Source: JBBQXY01 sp051004815 (lineage in GTDB: Bacteria; Chloroflexota; Ktedonobacteria; Ktedonobacterales; Ktedonobacteraceae). From it: a DNA stretch of 20,852 nt. Positions within the stretch are counted from its first letter, which is position 1, and every line of letters starts with the position of its first letter. Location: NCBI GenBank assembly GCA_051004815.1, contig JBPCJY010000125.1, positions 1-20,852 on the forward strand. Direction: 5' to 3'. The notes under the pieces are model-generated. The model was not told where the DNA came from. It ran no database searches and saw only the letters and a list, made by a program, of their open reading frames with translations. The position numbers and the translations under genes were made by a program. Below are positions 1-7,064 of the stretch, in pieces.

Positions 1-107
1 CTTTTTTCGCCGGTGAAAGACTGCTATTATTCTGCCACCCTTCCTGTGAGAGTCCTCCTTCTTCGGCGAGAGGAAGGGAAGCCTGGTGCGCATCCCCAGA
101 CCCCACT

Positions 108-126
108 CAAGGGGTTGCACCCCTTG
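108..126. repeat. Short perfect inverted repeat (REP-like) upstream of first gene
   Basis: CAAGGGGT and ACCCCTTG form a perfect 8-bp stem around a 3-base TGC loop, inside a stretch rich in CCCC. The word GCATCCCC occurs on both sides of it. There is no T-run on either strand, so it is not a classical intrinsic terminator. It could be a dispersed REP-like palindrome or the end of an upstream transcription unit. Nothing else in positions 1-190 looks like a gene. Confidence 0.45.
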
Positions 127-211
127 CATCCCCGCTTCTCACTTGTAGATTGGTGGACCACTAGCCTGATGAGAGGGGAGCGATAATTCGAAAGACCATC
201 AAGGGGGGATT

Positions 212-640
212 ATGGTTCTGCTACCTAAAAAACATACGGACAACACAGGAGATTTGAGCGAGATTATTATTACGGCTCGCTTGATAGAAGCGGGGTATAG
301 TGTTCTCACGCCATATGGAAAAAATCATCGTTATGACCTAGTCATTGAAGATGCAGATGCACAATTCTGGCGTATTCAATGTAAGACTGGCTGGACGGAT
401 GAAAACAAGTCAGTCATTAAGTTTGCAACGGCGAGTAGCTACAATCATACAGCGAAGCAGAAGGGATGGAGAAATTATAGAGGGCAAATTGACTACTTTG
501 CTGTGTACTGTGCTGAAACCAAAGGAGTATATTTGTTACCGGTCAATGATGTCGGCATGACACAGGCAAACCTGAGACTTATAGCTTCCGGCAATAACCA
601 GGAAAAAGGGGTGAGGTGGGCGAAAGATTATGAACTCTAA
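212..640 (+). CDS. PD-(D/E)XK endonuclease, group I intron-associated type
   Basis: This 142-residue protein has the compact fold of the small PD-(D/E)XK family that includes the cyanobacterial homing enzyme I-Ssp6803I. Visible motifs are GDLSE with E17, RYDLVIED with D42, and RIQCKTG with Q56 and K58. That is the variant active site in which Q replaces the second acidic residue (QxK). The C-terminus GVRWAKDYEL matches the usual end of the family as I recall it, so the gene looks full length. The ATG is preceded by a strong GGGGGG Shine-Dalgarno site about 4 bases upstream. The gene faces the tRNA-Lys gene tail to tail, with the stop codon touching the tRNA 3' end. Relatives of this family are found both inside introns and free-standing; no intron is visible here. 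The family call is confident, while DNA target and activity are unknown. Confidence 0.8.
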   Translation: MVLLPKKHTDNTGDLSEIIITARLIEAGYSVLTPYGKNHRYDLVIEDADAQFWRIQCKTGWTDENKSVIKFATASSYNHTAKQKGWRNYRGQIDYFAVYCAETKGVYLLPVNDVGMTQANLRLIASGNNQEKGVRWAKDYEL

Positions 641-712
641 TGCCCGCGGGAGGAGTCGAACCTCTAACCGTTTCATTAAGAGTGAACTGCTCTGCCATTG
701 AGCTACGCGGGC
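641..712 (-). tRNA. tRNA-Lys (anticodon CTT)
   Basis: Read on the minus strand, a complete 72-nt cloverleaf is present: acceptor stem GCCCGCG/CGCGGGC with discriminator A, D-arm GCTC/GAGC, anticodon loop CTCTTAA and T-loop TTCGACT. The anticodon CTT is at 680-678 and reads AAG. The first anticodon-stem pair (G:A) and the first T-stem pair (A:C) are mismatched and all other pairs are good. The CCA tail is not encoded and no intron interrupts the gene. It has its own promoter just upstream. Confidence 0.93.
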
Positions 713-726
713 TTGTTGATGTGGTG

Positions 727-755
727 ATTATAGCATGGACTGCTGAGGGATGCAA
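727..755 (-). promoter_or_regulatory. Promoter of tRNA-Lys
   Basis: On the minus strand, a TTGCAT -35 element (755-750) is followed after 17 bases by a perfect TATAAT -10 element (732-727). Transcription would start about 8 bases before the mature tRNA 5' end. The promoter is divergent from the regulator promoter at 775-803. Confidence 0.75.
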
Positions 756-774
756 TACCTTTTTTCCACCCACC

Positions 775-803
775 TTGACAATCTGCTCAAAAAAAAGTAA
801 TAT
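775..803 (+). promoter_or_regulatory. Sigma70-type promoter of the ArsR-family gene
   Basis: A consensus TTGACA (775-780), a 17-base spacer and TAATAT (798-803) form a near-ideal housekeeping promoter. The predicted start point, near 810, falls inside the palindrome at 805-833. Confidence 0.85.
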
Positions 804-804
804 A

Positions 805-833
805 TAAACAAAGATTTATGAAATGTTTGTTTA
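805..833. promoter_or_regulatory. Palindromic operator, probably for the ArsR-type regulator
   Basis: Two 13-base arms around a 3-base ATG centre match at 12 of 13 positions: TAAACAAAGATTT on the left, and the complement of AAATGTTTGTTTA on the right. It begins two bases after the -10 box and covers the predicted transcription start. This is where an autorepressor of the ArsR/SmtB class would block RNA polymerase. The palindrome is seen directly; which protein binds it is inferred. Confidence 0.7.
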
Positions 834-866
834 TGTAACGTGGGCAGCACGTTGTCAGGAACGATA

Positions 867-1211
867 ATGGACGACTGGCGTGAACTGAAATTGATGGTCA
901 AAGCGTTGGGTGGTGTGGCCCGCCTGACCATTGTCTATCTCCTGGCGCGGGAAGATGATGTGACCGTTACCACCTTGACTGATATGCTGGGGTTGAGCCA
1001 ACCACTGGTTTCGTGGCATCTGCGCAAATTGCGCCGTGCTGGCCTCGTTCACACGCGCCGTGAAGGACGCCAGGTCTACTGTTCCCTGGACAAAGATCGC
1101 TACCAGTATTGCCTCCAGCGTCTCAACACCTTGATCGATCCTGCTGTCCAGCTCGAGGCGTTTCCCGTTGGGGAAATGCTCATAGAGGCTGAAGTGGCAT
1201 TGGAAGATTAA
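867..1211 (+). CDS. ArsR/SmtB-family winged-helix transcriptional regulator
   Basis: This 114-residue protein has a single winged helix-turn-helix domain covering residues about 5-80. The recognition region is VTTLTDMLGLSQPLVSWHLRKLRRAGLV, written here in parts: VTTLTDMLGLSQ then PLVSWHLRKLRRAGLV. The wing follows at TRREGRQVYCSL. I chose the ATG at 867 because AGGA (857-860) lies 6 bases upstream; the GTG at 840 has no ribosome binding site. The classic ArsR CxC metal motif is absent, with only two isolated Cys, so it probably does not sense arsenic and the signal is unknown. The strong promoter and overlapping palindrome directly upstream suggest autorepression. The PHP gene downstream is the nearest possible target. 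Confidence 0.85.
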   Translation: MDDWRELKLMVKALGGVARLTIVYLLAREDDVTVTTLTDMLGLSQPLVSWHLRKLRRAGLVHTRREGRQVYCSLDKDRYQYCLQRLNTLIDPAVQLEAFPVGEMLIEAEVALED

Positions 1212-1267
1212 GAGATTTACATGTCGTTACGTCTGATTTTTACTGTCCCAATGGTAGTGTTAGTGTG

Positions 1268-1288
1268 AAGGTTATGTAACGTAACCTT
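1268..1288. promoter_or_regulatory. Palindrome upstream of the PHP gene (possible operator)
   Basis: A 21-base palindrome has arms AAGGTTATGT and ACGTAACCTT around a central A, with 9 of 10 pairs matching. It shares the word TTATGTAACGT with positions 831-841, next to the ArsR operator. It also overlaps a possible weak promoter, TTGAAC (1287-1292), 17 bases, CATACT (1310-1315). The element is visible; its role is inferred. Confidence 0.4.
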
Positions 1289-1352
1289 GAACAAGAAGCG
1301 TGTGGAGCGCATACTCCACCAGAAGAATTGAAGAACGTCAAAGAGGAGGCGA

Positions 1353-2174
1353 ATGAACACAAGCAAACCTGATACAGTGTCGAGTATACCGGATAGCACT
1401 TGTATGGGGACTGCGATGTTGCCCAAGCGGAAGCAGATGACCCAACAGCAGGCTTATTACTCAGGCAAGCTAGGCAAGGCCGATCTGCATATGCACAGTA
1501 CCTATAGTGATGGGATGGCGACGATTGAGCAAATTCTTCATCATGTTCAGCACAACACTGATTTGGATGTAATTGCACTGACCGATCATGACGTGATCGA
1601 GGGGTCGCTGCGAGCGCGGGACCTCTGGTCACAAGGTAACTACCGTTTTGATTTTATCGTAGGCGAAGAGATCAGCACGAAAGAGGGTCATATGTTGGCT
1701 CTCTTCGTTGAGCAGCGTATTCCTCGTGGTTTGAGCATGGAGCGTTCCATCGAGCTTGTCCATGAGCAAGGTGGACTGGCGATTGTCGCCCATCCGCTCA
1801 ATCCCATCTTCCGCCATAGCTGTCAGCGCGAGGTATTGGACCGCATTTACGCGAATAACGATGTTTGGCTCGACGGCATTGAGACCTGGAATGCCAGTTT
1901 TTGTGGCATTCGGGCGAATCAGATTGCCATGGGTGTCAATCGTGCGGTCTATGGCTGGGCAGAGGTGGGGAACAGTGATGCCCATACATTGGGAGCTATC
2001 GGTCGAGGGCGCACCTGGTTTGAAGGGAAAACGGCACAGGATGTTCGTGCCGCCATCGAGGCAGGTCTGAGCGCACCGGGTGGCAAGTTATGGAGAATGA
2101 ATGAATACCTGCGCCTGGCCCGCCACCGCATTCAGTATCGTGGCAAGATAGCGCGGAAACAGCGTGTTGCCTGA
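1353..2174 (+). CDS. PHP-domain metal-dependent phosphoesterase
   Basis: This 273-residue protein is a full PHP domain, the polymerase/histidinol-phosphatase fold that hydrolyses phosphoesters with a cluster of two or three metal ions. The metal-ligand motifs appear in order: DLHMHS (44-49, with H46 and H48), TDHD (77-80), GEE (104-106), AHP (146-148) and GNSDAH (206-211). Stand-alone PHP proteins of this type include nucleoside 3',5'-bisphosphate phosphatases and RNase AM-like enzymes, so a nucleotide or RNA-end substrate is plausible but unproven. The first 40 residues are a non-conserved extension. The start is supported by AGGAGG 4-9 bases upstream. The gene ends before a strong hairpin at 2210-2242 and appears to be transcribed alone or with the ArsR-type gene. 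Confidence 0.88.
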   Translation: MNTSKPDTVSSIPDSTCMGTAMLPKRKQMTQQQAYYSGKLGKADLHMHSTYSDGMATIEQILHHVQHNTDLDVIALTDHDVIEGSLRARDLWSQGNYRFDFIVGEEISTKEGHMLALFVEQRIPRGLSMERSIELVHEQGGLAIVAHPLNPIFRHSCQREVLDRIYANNDVWLDGIETWNASFCGIRANQIAMGVNRAVYGWAEVGNSDAHTLGAIGRGRTWFEGKTAQDVRAAIEAGLSAPGGKLWRMNEYLRLARHRIQYRGKIARKQRVA

Positions 2175-2209
2175 ACGGCTTTTCCCACTTTCGCAAGATA
2201 CTGAATAGC

Positions 2210-2242
2210 CGACCAGGGCGACCGCGAGGGTCGCCCTGGTCG
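2210..2242. terminator. Strong hairpin after the PHP gene
   Basis: A 14-bp perfect stem (2210-2223 with 2229-2242) closes a 5-base GCGAG loop. The stem is G+C rich (CGACCAGGGCGACC). No T-run follows, so it is a U-less terminator or a 3'-end-stabilising hairpin. Confidence 0.65.
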
Positions 2243-2334
2243 TCACCATCGCATCATCGGCAATCAATCGCAGGGTCTGTGAATAGAGCAAAAGGGACTA
2301 GTCCTCGTATGGTCAAGTATGATACAATAGAGAT

Positions 2335-3126
2335 ATGTTTAGCAGACGCATACAGCAACAAGCTAGACGCTTAGTTACACTGCTCATGCAACCATTGGCT
2401 CGACTAGGTGTCACGCCGAATACGTTGACCGTAATAGGACTGCTGCTCAGTATATTGACAGCTATGGTGATTGCCCAAGGATTCCTGGTAGCTGGAGGTT
2501 TGCTGGTGCTGTTTGCTGGAATCTTTGACATGTTCGATGGGGCGATGGCTCGTGTTAATAACACCGCCACAACCTTTGGCGCATTCTTCGACTCGACGCT
2601 TGACCGCTATTCGGAAAGCATCATCTTGTTGGGATTGCTCTTCTATACTTTGCAGAGGCCGGACCTACATGATTTTCTCTGGCCTTTTGCGAATGAGCAA
2701 CGCTGGATGACTATCGGAATTTATATAGCTGTGGTTGGCTCGTTGATGGTAAGTTATGTGAAAGCCCGCGCCGAGGGATTGGGGTTAGAGTGCAAAACTG
2801 GTTTGCTTGCTCGCCCTGAGCGTGTCGTTATATTGGCACTTGGACTTTTAACTGGCACGACTATCTGGGCTGTCATCATAATAGCGATTTTTTCGCAGGT
2901 GACAGTTATCGAGCGCATCGTTTACGTCTGGCGCACTATAAGCCGAACAGTACAAACGAATGAAGTGGGAGGTCTCCCCTCCGATGCGCTTGCCAACCCA
3001 CAAGATAGCAGTGCAAGCAATCATCCTGTGCCAACAACCGTGGGAACGAACGAGGCAAGAGAGCCTGCTGTTCTCCCTATGCCCACCAGTGTTCCGCCGT
3101 TTAATGGTGGTGTGCATCAAGAGTGA
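2335..3126 (+). CDS. CDP-alcohol phosphatidyltransferase (phosphatidylinositol-phosphate synthase type)
   Basis: This integral membrane enzyme transfers a phosphatidyl group from CDP-diacylglycerol to an alcohol. The family signature DxxDGxxARx8GxxxDxxxD is complete: D65, D68, G69, A72, R73, G82, D86 and D90. About six hydrophobic segments lie between residues 30 and 200. The sequence CKTGLLARPERV resembles the archaetidylinositol/phosphatidylinositol-phosphate synthase branch, but the alcohol substrate is not certain. Residues about 205-263 form a hydrophilic Pro/Ser-rich tail not needed by the family. Upstream, TACAAT (2323-2328) sits only 7 bases before the ATG and no Shine-Dalgarno is obvious, so a leaderless mRNA is possible. 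The NYN gene follows after 165 bases on the same strand. Confidence 0.88.
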   Translation: MFSRRIQQQARRLVTLLMQPLARLGVTPNTLTVIGLLLSILTAMVIAQGFLVAGGLLVLFAGIFDMFDGAMARVNNTATTFGAFFDSTLDRYSESIILLGLLFYTLQRPDLHDFLWPFANEQRWMTIGIYIAVVGSLMVSYVKARAEGLGLECKTGLLARPERVVILALGLLTGTTIWAVIIIAIFSQVTVIERIVYVWRTISRTVQTNEVGGLPSDALANPQDSSASNHPVPTTVGTNEAREPAVLPMPTSVPPFNGGVHQE

Positions 3127-3291
3127 AGATAACGGCATAGACAAATTCAAACGGACCGGGTCATACAGAACAAAAGCGTAGCGGAAGAAAACTGCCCGAG
3201 GATTTAGGTAGAAACTTAACCATCTTCAGTCGAACATTCTCTGTGGCGATCACCTGCGCTCCGGTCCGCAGTACTGAGACTGGAGATCTTA

Positions 3292-5574
3292 GTGACAACA
3301 CAACATACTCATTCTGAACACAGCGACGCTGATATAAACGTCGTGGAGCATGCACCTGTCTCCGAACCTGAGACTACGCTTTCATCCCCACAAGATGTCA
3401 TTGTGCCTTCTGCTAATGAACAGCGGACACAAGTTGATACTCCTGTCGAGGCTTCCTCCGAGGATAGCCAGCGCATTCCGCAAGAGGAGGAGCAGAAGAT
3501 TGAGCAAGGTATTGTTAATCAGGGGCGACAAGATGTTTCAACTTTTGAACCTGTAGAGCAACACGCGAACAGTCCTCTTTCTGTGGAAGAAGAGGCCCGT
3601 CCTTTCACCGATTTTATCGAGGAGTTTCGCCAGTCTGAAGCACGCTTTGCGGCTTCATTACAAGAGTACCAATCCGCTCCCGCTGTATCTGAAACGAGCA
3701 CCAACGATGAAGCCGTTGTGGCCCCGGATGTTACTCCCGTTGCGACATCTTCTCTTGAGGAGGCATTAACGGCCATTCCAAGCGTGGACAAAGAAACAGA
3801 AGCCGTCGCTGTTCCACCAGCTACTCGCCCAGTGTCGCCACTTTTGCGTCCCGCGACACCGCGCCGTGTTCCACGTCATACAACTGGACGCCATCACGAG
3901 GAACATCCCATCGAGAAAGTGACGCTTCCCCCGATACCAGCGGAAACACCAGAAACAGCACCCGTGGAACCGGTCGTAGCTGAGCCTGTGCAAGAAACGC
4001 CGCGCCCGGCTCGTCGCTATCGTTTTGATCGTCCACCCAAGGTGAATGCGTCTACCCCCGCGACGCCACCGACCACACCACCAGTCGCCACACCACAAGC
4101 TCGCACTGACGAGAATAAGGACGTCCCTGTTCGTCCAAATAACGGGCATATGTTCAATGGGCAGACGAGCGAGAAGGAGATAGCAGTGCCACAGCCAGTG
4201 AAACAAGCGACCGCAGTTCCTCAGCAGGCGACGGAACAAATTACACAGAAACAGCCTGTCGCACAGGAACCGTCAGCTGTGGAAAGTGCTACACCGCCAG
4301 TAGTCCCAGCAACGCAAGAAGATCGCCGCCGCCGCCATGGGCAGGATCGACAGCGCAGTAAAGAGCAGCCGACTGCTGCACCTGTTACTGTACCCACGCC
4401 CGCACCCGTAGTAGAGGTGGAACCTGCTGCCGCAACACCGGTGGTACCAGTGGTAGCACAAAATGACGAGGTTAATCCAGAGGACTTACCACCGTTGGAA
4501 TATGCGGAGCTACAGAAGGCTAATTCGCGCCGTCGCCGTCGCCGTCATTCCAGTAGTCCGGTGGCTCCTGTTGCGGCTGCCAGCACGCCGTTGGCGGTAA
4601 CACCTAAGGCGACCGTAACGCCAGAGCTACCTTCCGCGCCAGTCATCGCTACACCAACACCAGCGTTGCCGCCCATCACAGTGGCTCCAATGGCCACAAT
4701 GCCAACGCCGACAACGCCTGTCGCCATGCCACGTCCGTTGGCAACGCCGAATGCTGCCGTTCCACCTGCCACCCCCTATTCGATCACCTCCGGTTATACC
4801 GTTGGTCAAATGAATCAGAATCATGAAGGGAAGAACCCGTTTATGGGGCCAGAACCATCGCCCGCTCGGGGTACTATGGCGGCGCAAAATGTGCGTTCGC
4901 TGCGTACCGATGCACAACGTACTCCTGTCTATCCGGTACGTCCCACAGAGGCCACTTCCGCTTCTGTCCACCAGTTGGCGAATATTGTGTCAGCGGCTAT
5001 TCAGACGCAGACAGACCGTATGGTCAGTGAATTGCGCCGTGCGAACCAGAGTCCAACGAACATTTCGGTCTCCATGCCGCCGTTCCCATCCAATGAGCGT
5101 GTTGGCGTCTTTGTAGATGTAGCGAACCTGCTCTATTCGGCACGTACTTTGCGTATGGCCGTCGATTTTGGCAAACTGCTGGACTTCTTGCGTGGTAATC
5201 GCAGACTAATTCGTGCTCAGGCCTACTGCCCAACCAGCCCACAACCGGGCGACGAGCAGATGTTCCTGCAAGCGGTAAAAGGATTGGGCTATCGCATCAC
5301 GACGAAGAATTATAAAACCTTCTCCAGTGGTGCCAAAAAGGCCGACCTCGACCTCGACCTCTGCATGGATGTAGTGCGCCTGGTCGATGGTAAGGCCGTC
5401 GATTGCATCGTGTTGGTCAGTGGAGATAGCGACTTCATGCCTATGCTCGACTACTGTTCCGATCACGGCGTGCGTGTTGAAGTTGCCGCCTTTGACGAGG
5501 CCATGTCTGGCACCTTGCGCCAAAGTTGCGACCTGTTCATCAATCTCTCGATGCTCGAAGAGATTCGGGCGTAA
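3292..5574 (+). CDS. NYN-domain (LabA/DUF88) protein with long disordered N-terminus
   Basis: This 760-residue protein has two parts. Residues about 602-755 are a NYN domain, a PIN-like nuclease fold of the LabA/DUF88 group. The expected acidic residues are present: FVDVANL (D609), KADLDLDL (D685, D687, D689) and SGDSDF (D712, D714). Family members are RNA-directed nucleases or nucleic-acid-binding regulators. Residues 1-590 are low complexity, rich in Pro, Thr, Ala, Val, Glu and Gln, with basic clusters such as RRYRFDRPPK, EDRRRRHGQDRQRS and NSRRRRRRHSSS. These look like tethers with RNA-binding patches. The GTG start is supported by GGAG 6 bases upstream. No signal peptide or membrane segment is seen. 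A long inverted repeat follows the stop. The NYN call is firm; the target RNA is unknown. Confidence 0.87.
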   Translation: MTTQHTHSEHSDADINVVEHAPVSEPETTLSSPQDVIVPSANEQRTQVDTPVEASSEDSQRIPQEEEQKIEQGIVNQGRQDVSTFEPVEQHANSPLSVEEEARPFTDFIEEFRQSEARFAASLQEYQSAPAVSETSTNDEAVVAPDVTPVATSSLEEALTAIPSVDKETEAVAVPPATRPVSPLLRPATPRRVPRHTTGRHHEEHPIEKVTLPPIPAETPETAPVEPVVAEPVQETPRPARRYRFDRPPKVNASTPATPPTTPPVATPQARTDENKDVPVRPNNGHMFNGQTSEKEIAVPQPVKQATAVPQQATEQITQKQPVAQEPSAVESATPPVVPATQEDRRRRHGQDRQRSKEQPTAAPVTVPTPAPVVEVEPAAATPVVPVVAQNDEVNPEDLPPLEYAELQKANSRRRRRRHSSSPVAPVAAASTPLAVTPKATVTPELPSAPVIATPTPALPPITVAPMATMPTPTTPVAMPRPLATPNAAVPPATPYSITSGYTVGQMNQNHEGKNPFMGPEPSPARGTMAAQNVRSLRTDAQRTPVYPVRPTEATSASVHQLANIVSAAIQTQTDRMVSELRRANQSPTNISVSMPPFPSNERVGVFVDVANLLYSARTLRMAVDFGKLLDFLRGNRRLIRAQAYCPTSPQPGDEQMFLQAVKGLGYRITTKNYKTFSSGAKKADLDLDLCMDVVRLVDGKAVDCIVLVSGDSDFMPMLDYCSDHGVRVEVAAFDEAMSGTLRQSCDLFINLSMLEEIRA

Positions 5575-5578
5575 AGGG

Positions 5579-5646
5579 CATCAGTGCGATGCTTCAAAAA
5601 CACGGCACCCTCACGGGTGCCGTTTTTTTGAAGCATCGCACTGATG
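5579..5646. terminator. Very long bidirectional terminator-like inverted repeat
   Basis: Starting 5 bases after the NYN stop, the arms 5579-5610 and 5615-5646 pair at 31 of 32 positions around a 4-base TCAC loop. The inner core is CGGCACCC/GGGTGCCG followed by seven T (and a matching A-run on the other side), which is a classical intrinsic terminator. A further 17 perfect pairs (CATCAGTGCGATGCTTC) extend beyond the T-run, far more than termination needs. Confidence 0.92.
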
Positions 5647-5810
5647 TATTGTTGATAGTTGAGAAATCTCCACCAAGAAGAGTTTTTCGTAATAGGAATA
5701 CAACTAGTTGAACCCTTTATTGAACTCCTGCTTGGCGCATTATAGTACCTGTCTATGTGCATAGCAACTTTTTCGTTCATGTATTTTTTTGTAGTTAGGC
5801 AGATATAGCA

Positions 5811-7049
5811 ATGACAACAGTAGCTTTTTCTGGTAGTGCAGTTCCTTATCAACAGGAAACATCACCTCAAGCATCTCCATTAATCTCTCGCTCTTTCGTT
5901 TCAACCTATTCAATTGTAGAAACGCGTACCTCTGAACATGCCATCGTGTTTTTTACGCAACAAACGCATAGTTCTGAGAGTGTTTTGATGAAGCTACTCC
6001 ATGAGTATAAAGACACGCGCTACAGTCAGGAGACGCCAAAAAAGCGGCAGCAGTGTCAGCTTGAGGCATTACGGCGCAACAGAGCATTTTCGCCAGAAAT
6101 TTATTTAGGTTTAGCTCGTGTTGAGCAATATAATATTCCCAAGAAAACCATTAGTATCGGCGAAATACTGATGTGTCCGACAATGAACGATCTTGAACCG
6201 GGAGCCGATTATGTTTTGATCATGCGTCAGCTTCCAGAGGAAAGAAGCCTGGTAGCCTTGCTGCAAGAGCAAGATATGGCAACTATACGAGGGCATATAC
6301 ATCTCCTGGCTGAACATATCGCGCATATTCATACTCAGCTTCTCATCACTCATCCTGGCAACGATAATGAAGCATGGAGTACATATGGGCAATTAAGGGA
6401 GAAGTTGCGCCATAACTTTGGCTTGCTCAATCTGGTGCTGGAGACACACAAGCCTGATTTGGATTATGATTATCTGCGCACAATTATTCCATGGTTGGAA
6501 GAGAAGCTACAGAAATTATTTAACCTGGATATCTATCAGCAGTACTTTGAACAGCGAGAGCGAGAGCAACGGATTCGGCTCTGTCATGGCGACTTGAAAT
6601 CACCTAATATCTGGATACTGCCATATAACGAAGCATCTCATGGAAAGTCTGGACAGTATGTCAAAATACTGGATGCTATTGACTTTAATCCTACCTACTG
6701 TAATATCGATATCCTGAGCGATTTTGCAATGCTGGCTATCGACATTCAAATGCGTACCGGTTCTGTTGTATTTGCTAACGAGATGATTGAAGATTATCTG
6801 GAAATTACGGATCAAAACAATGAGTTAGCGCATGCAATACTCGATTTCTATCTCATCGAAAAAGCATTTGTGGGCGCGGCAATCAGCATTGTCTATGACG
6901 ATTTGCCTCAATTTGGCATGCGGCTACTTGATGTGGCAGTAACGCGTTTGCGGACTTTATTAGAGCAGCAAGGCCTATTTGCTTCTGCTATGCAAGAAGC
7001 TACAGAAGAACAATCCATGGAAGACAATAACGTTGTGGCTGTGGTGTAA
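5811..7049 (+). CDS. Aminoglycoside phosphotransferase-fold (APH/kinase-like) family protein
   Basis: This 412-residue protein has the C-terminal lobe of the APH/kinase fold. The catalytic loop is LCHGDLKSPN (H259, G260, D261, N266), followed by the metal-binding LDAIDFN (D288). The continuation NIDILSDFAMLAIDI is typical of COG2187-type proteins, which are often fused to a P-loop kinase domain. Here the protein stands alone, with no Walker A. The N-terminal lobe (residues about 35-200) is diverged. The ATG is the first start of the frame and has only a weak upstream purine stretch, so the start is less sure. The gene ends 15 bases from the convergent ATPase gene. The substrate is unknown; antibiotic resistance should not be assumed. 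A small-molecule or protein kinase role is equally possible. Confidence 0.75.
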   Translation: MTTVAFSGSAVPYQQETSPQASPLISRSFVSTYSIVETRTSEHAIVFFTQQTHSSESVLMKLLHEYKDTRYSQETPKKRQQCQLEALRRNRAFSPEIYLGLARVEQYNIPKKTISIGEILMCPTMNDLEPGADYVLIMRQLPEERSLVALLQEQDMATIRGHIHLLAEHIAHIHTQLLITHPGNDNEAWSTYGQLREKLRHNFGLLNLVLETHKPDLDYDYLRTIIPWLEEKLQKLFNLDIYQQYFEQREREQRIRLCHGDLKSPNIWILPYNEASHGKSGQYVKILDAIDFNPTYCNIDILSDFAMLAIDIQMRTGSVVFANEMIEDYLEITDQNNELAHAILDFYLIEKAFVGAAISIVYDDLPQFGMRLLDVAVTRLRTLLEQQGLFASAMQEATEEQSMEDNNVVAVV

Positions 7050-7064
7050 ACAAGTCACGCCTCT

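Noticed and set aside
840..866. Upstream GTG start for the ArsR-family gene
   Set aside because: No ribosome binding site, and it lies just after the operator. The ATG at 867 has AGGA at good spacing and begins the conserved domain.
867..1211. Arsenic sensor
   Set aside because: There is no CxC motif and no arsenic resistance genes nearby.
3766..4239. 157-codon antisense frame in the NYN gene
   Set aside because: It mirrors the Pro/Thr/Ala-rich low-complexity coding and gives Trp/Arg/Cys-rich nonsense.
5811..7049. Aminoglycoside resistance gene
   Set aside because: Only the general APH/kinase fold motifs are present. The sequence fits the COG2187 type rather than known resistance enzymes.
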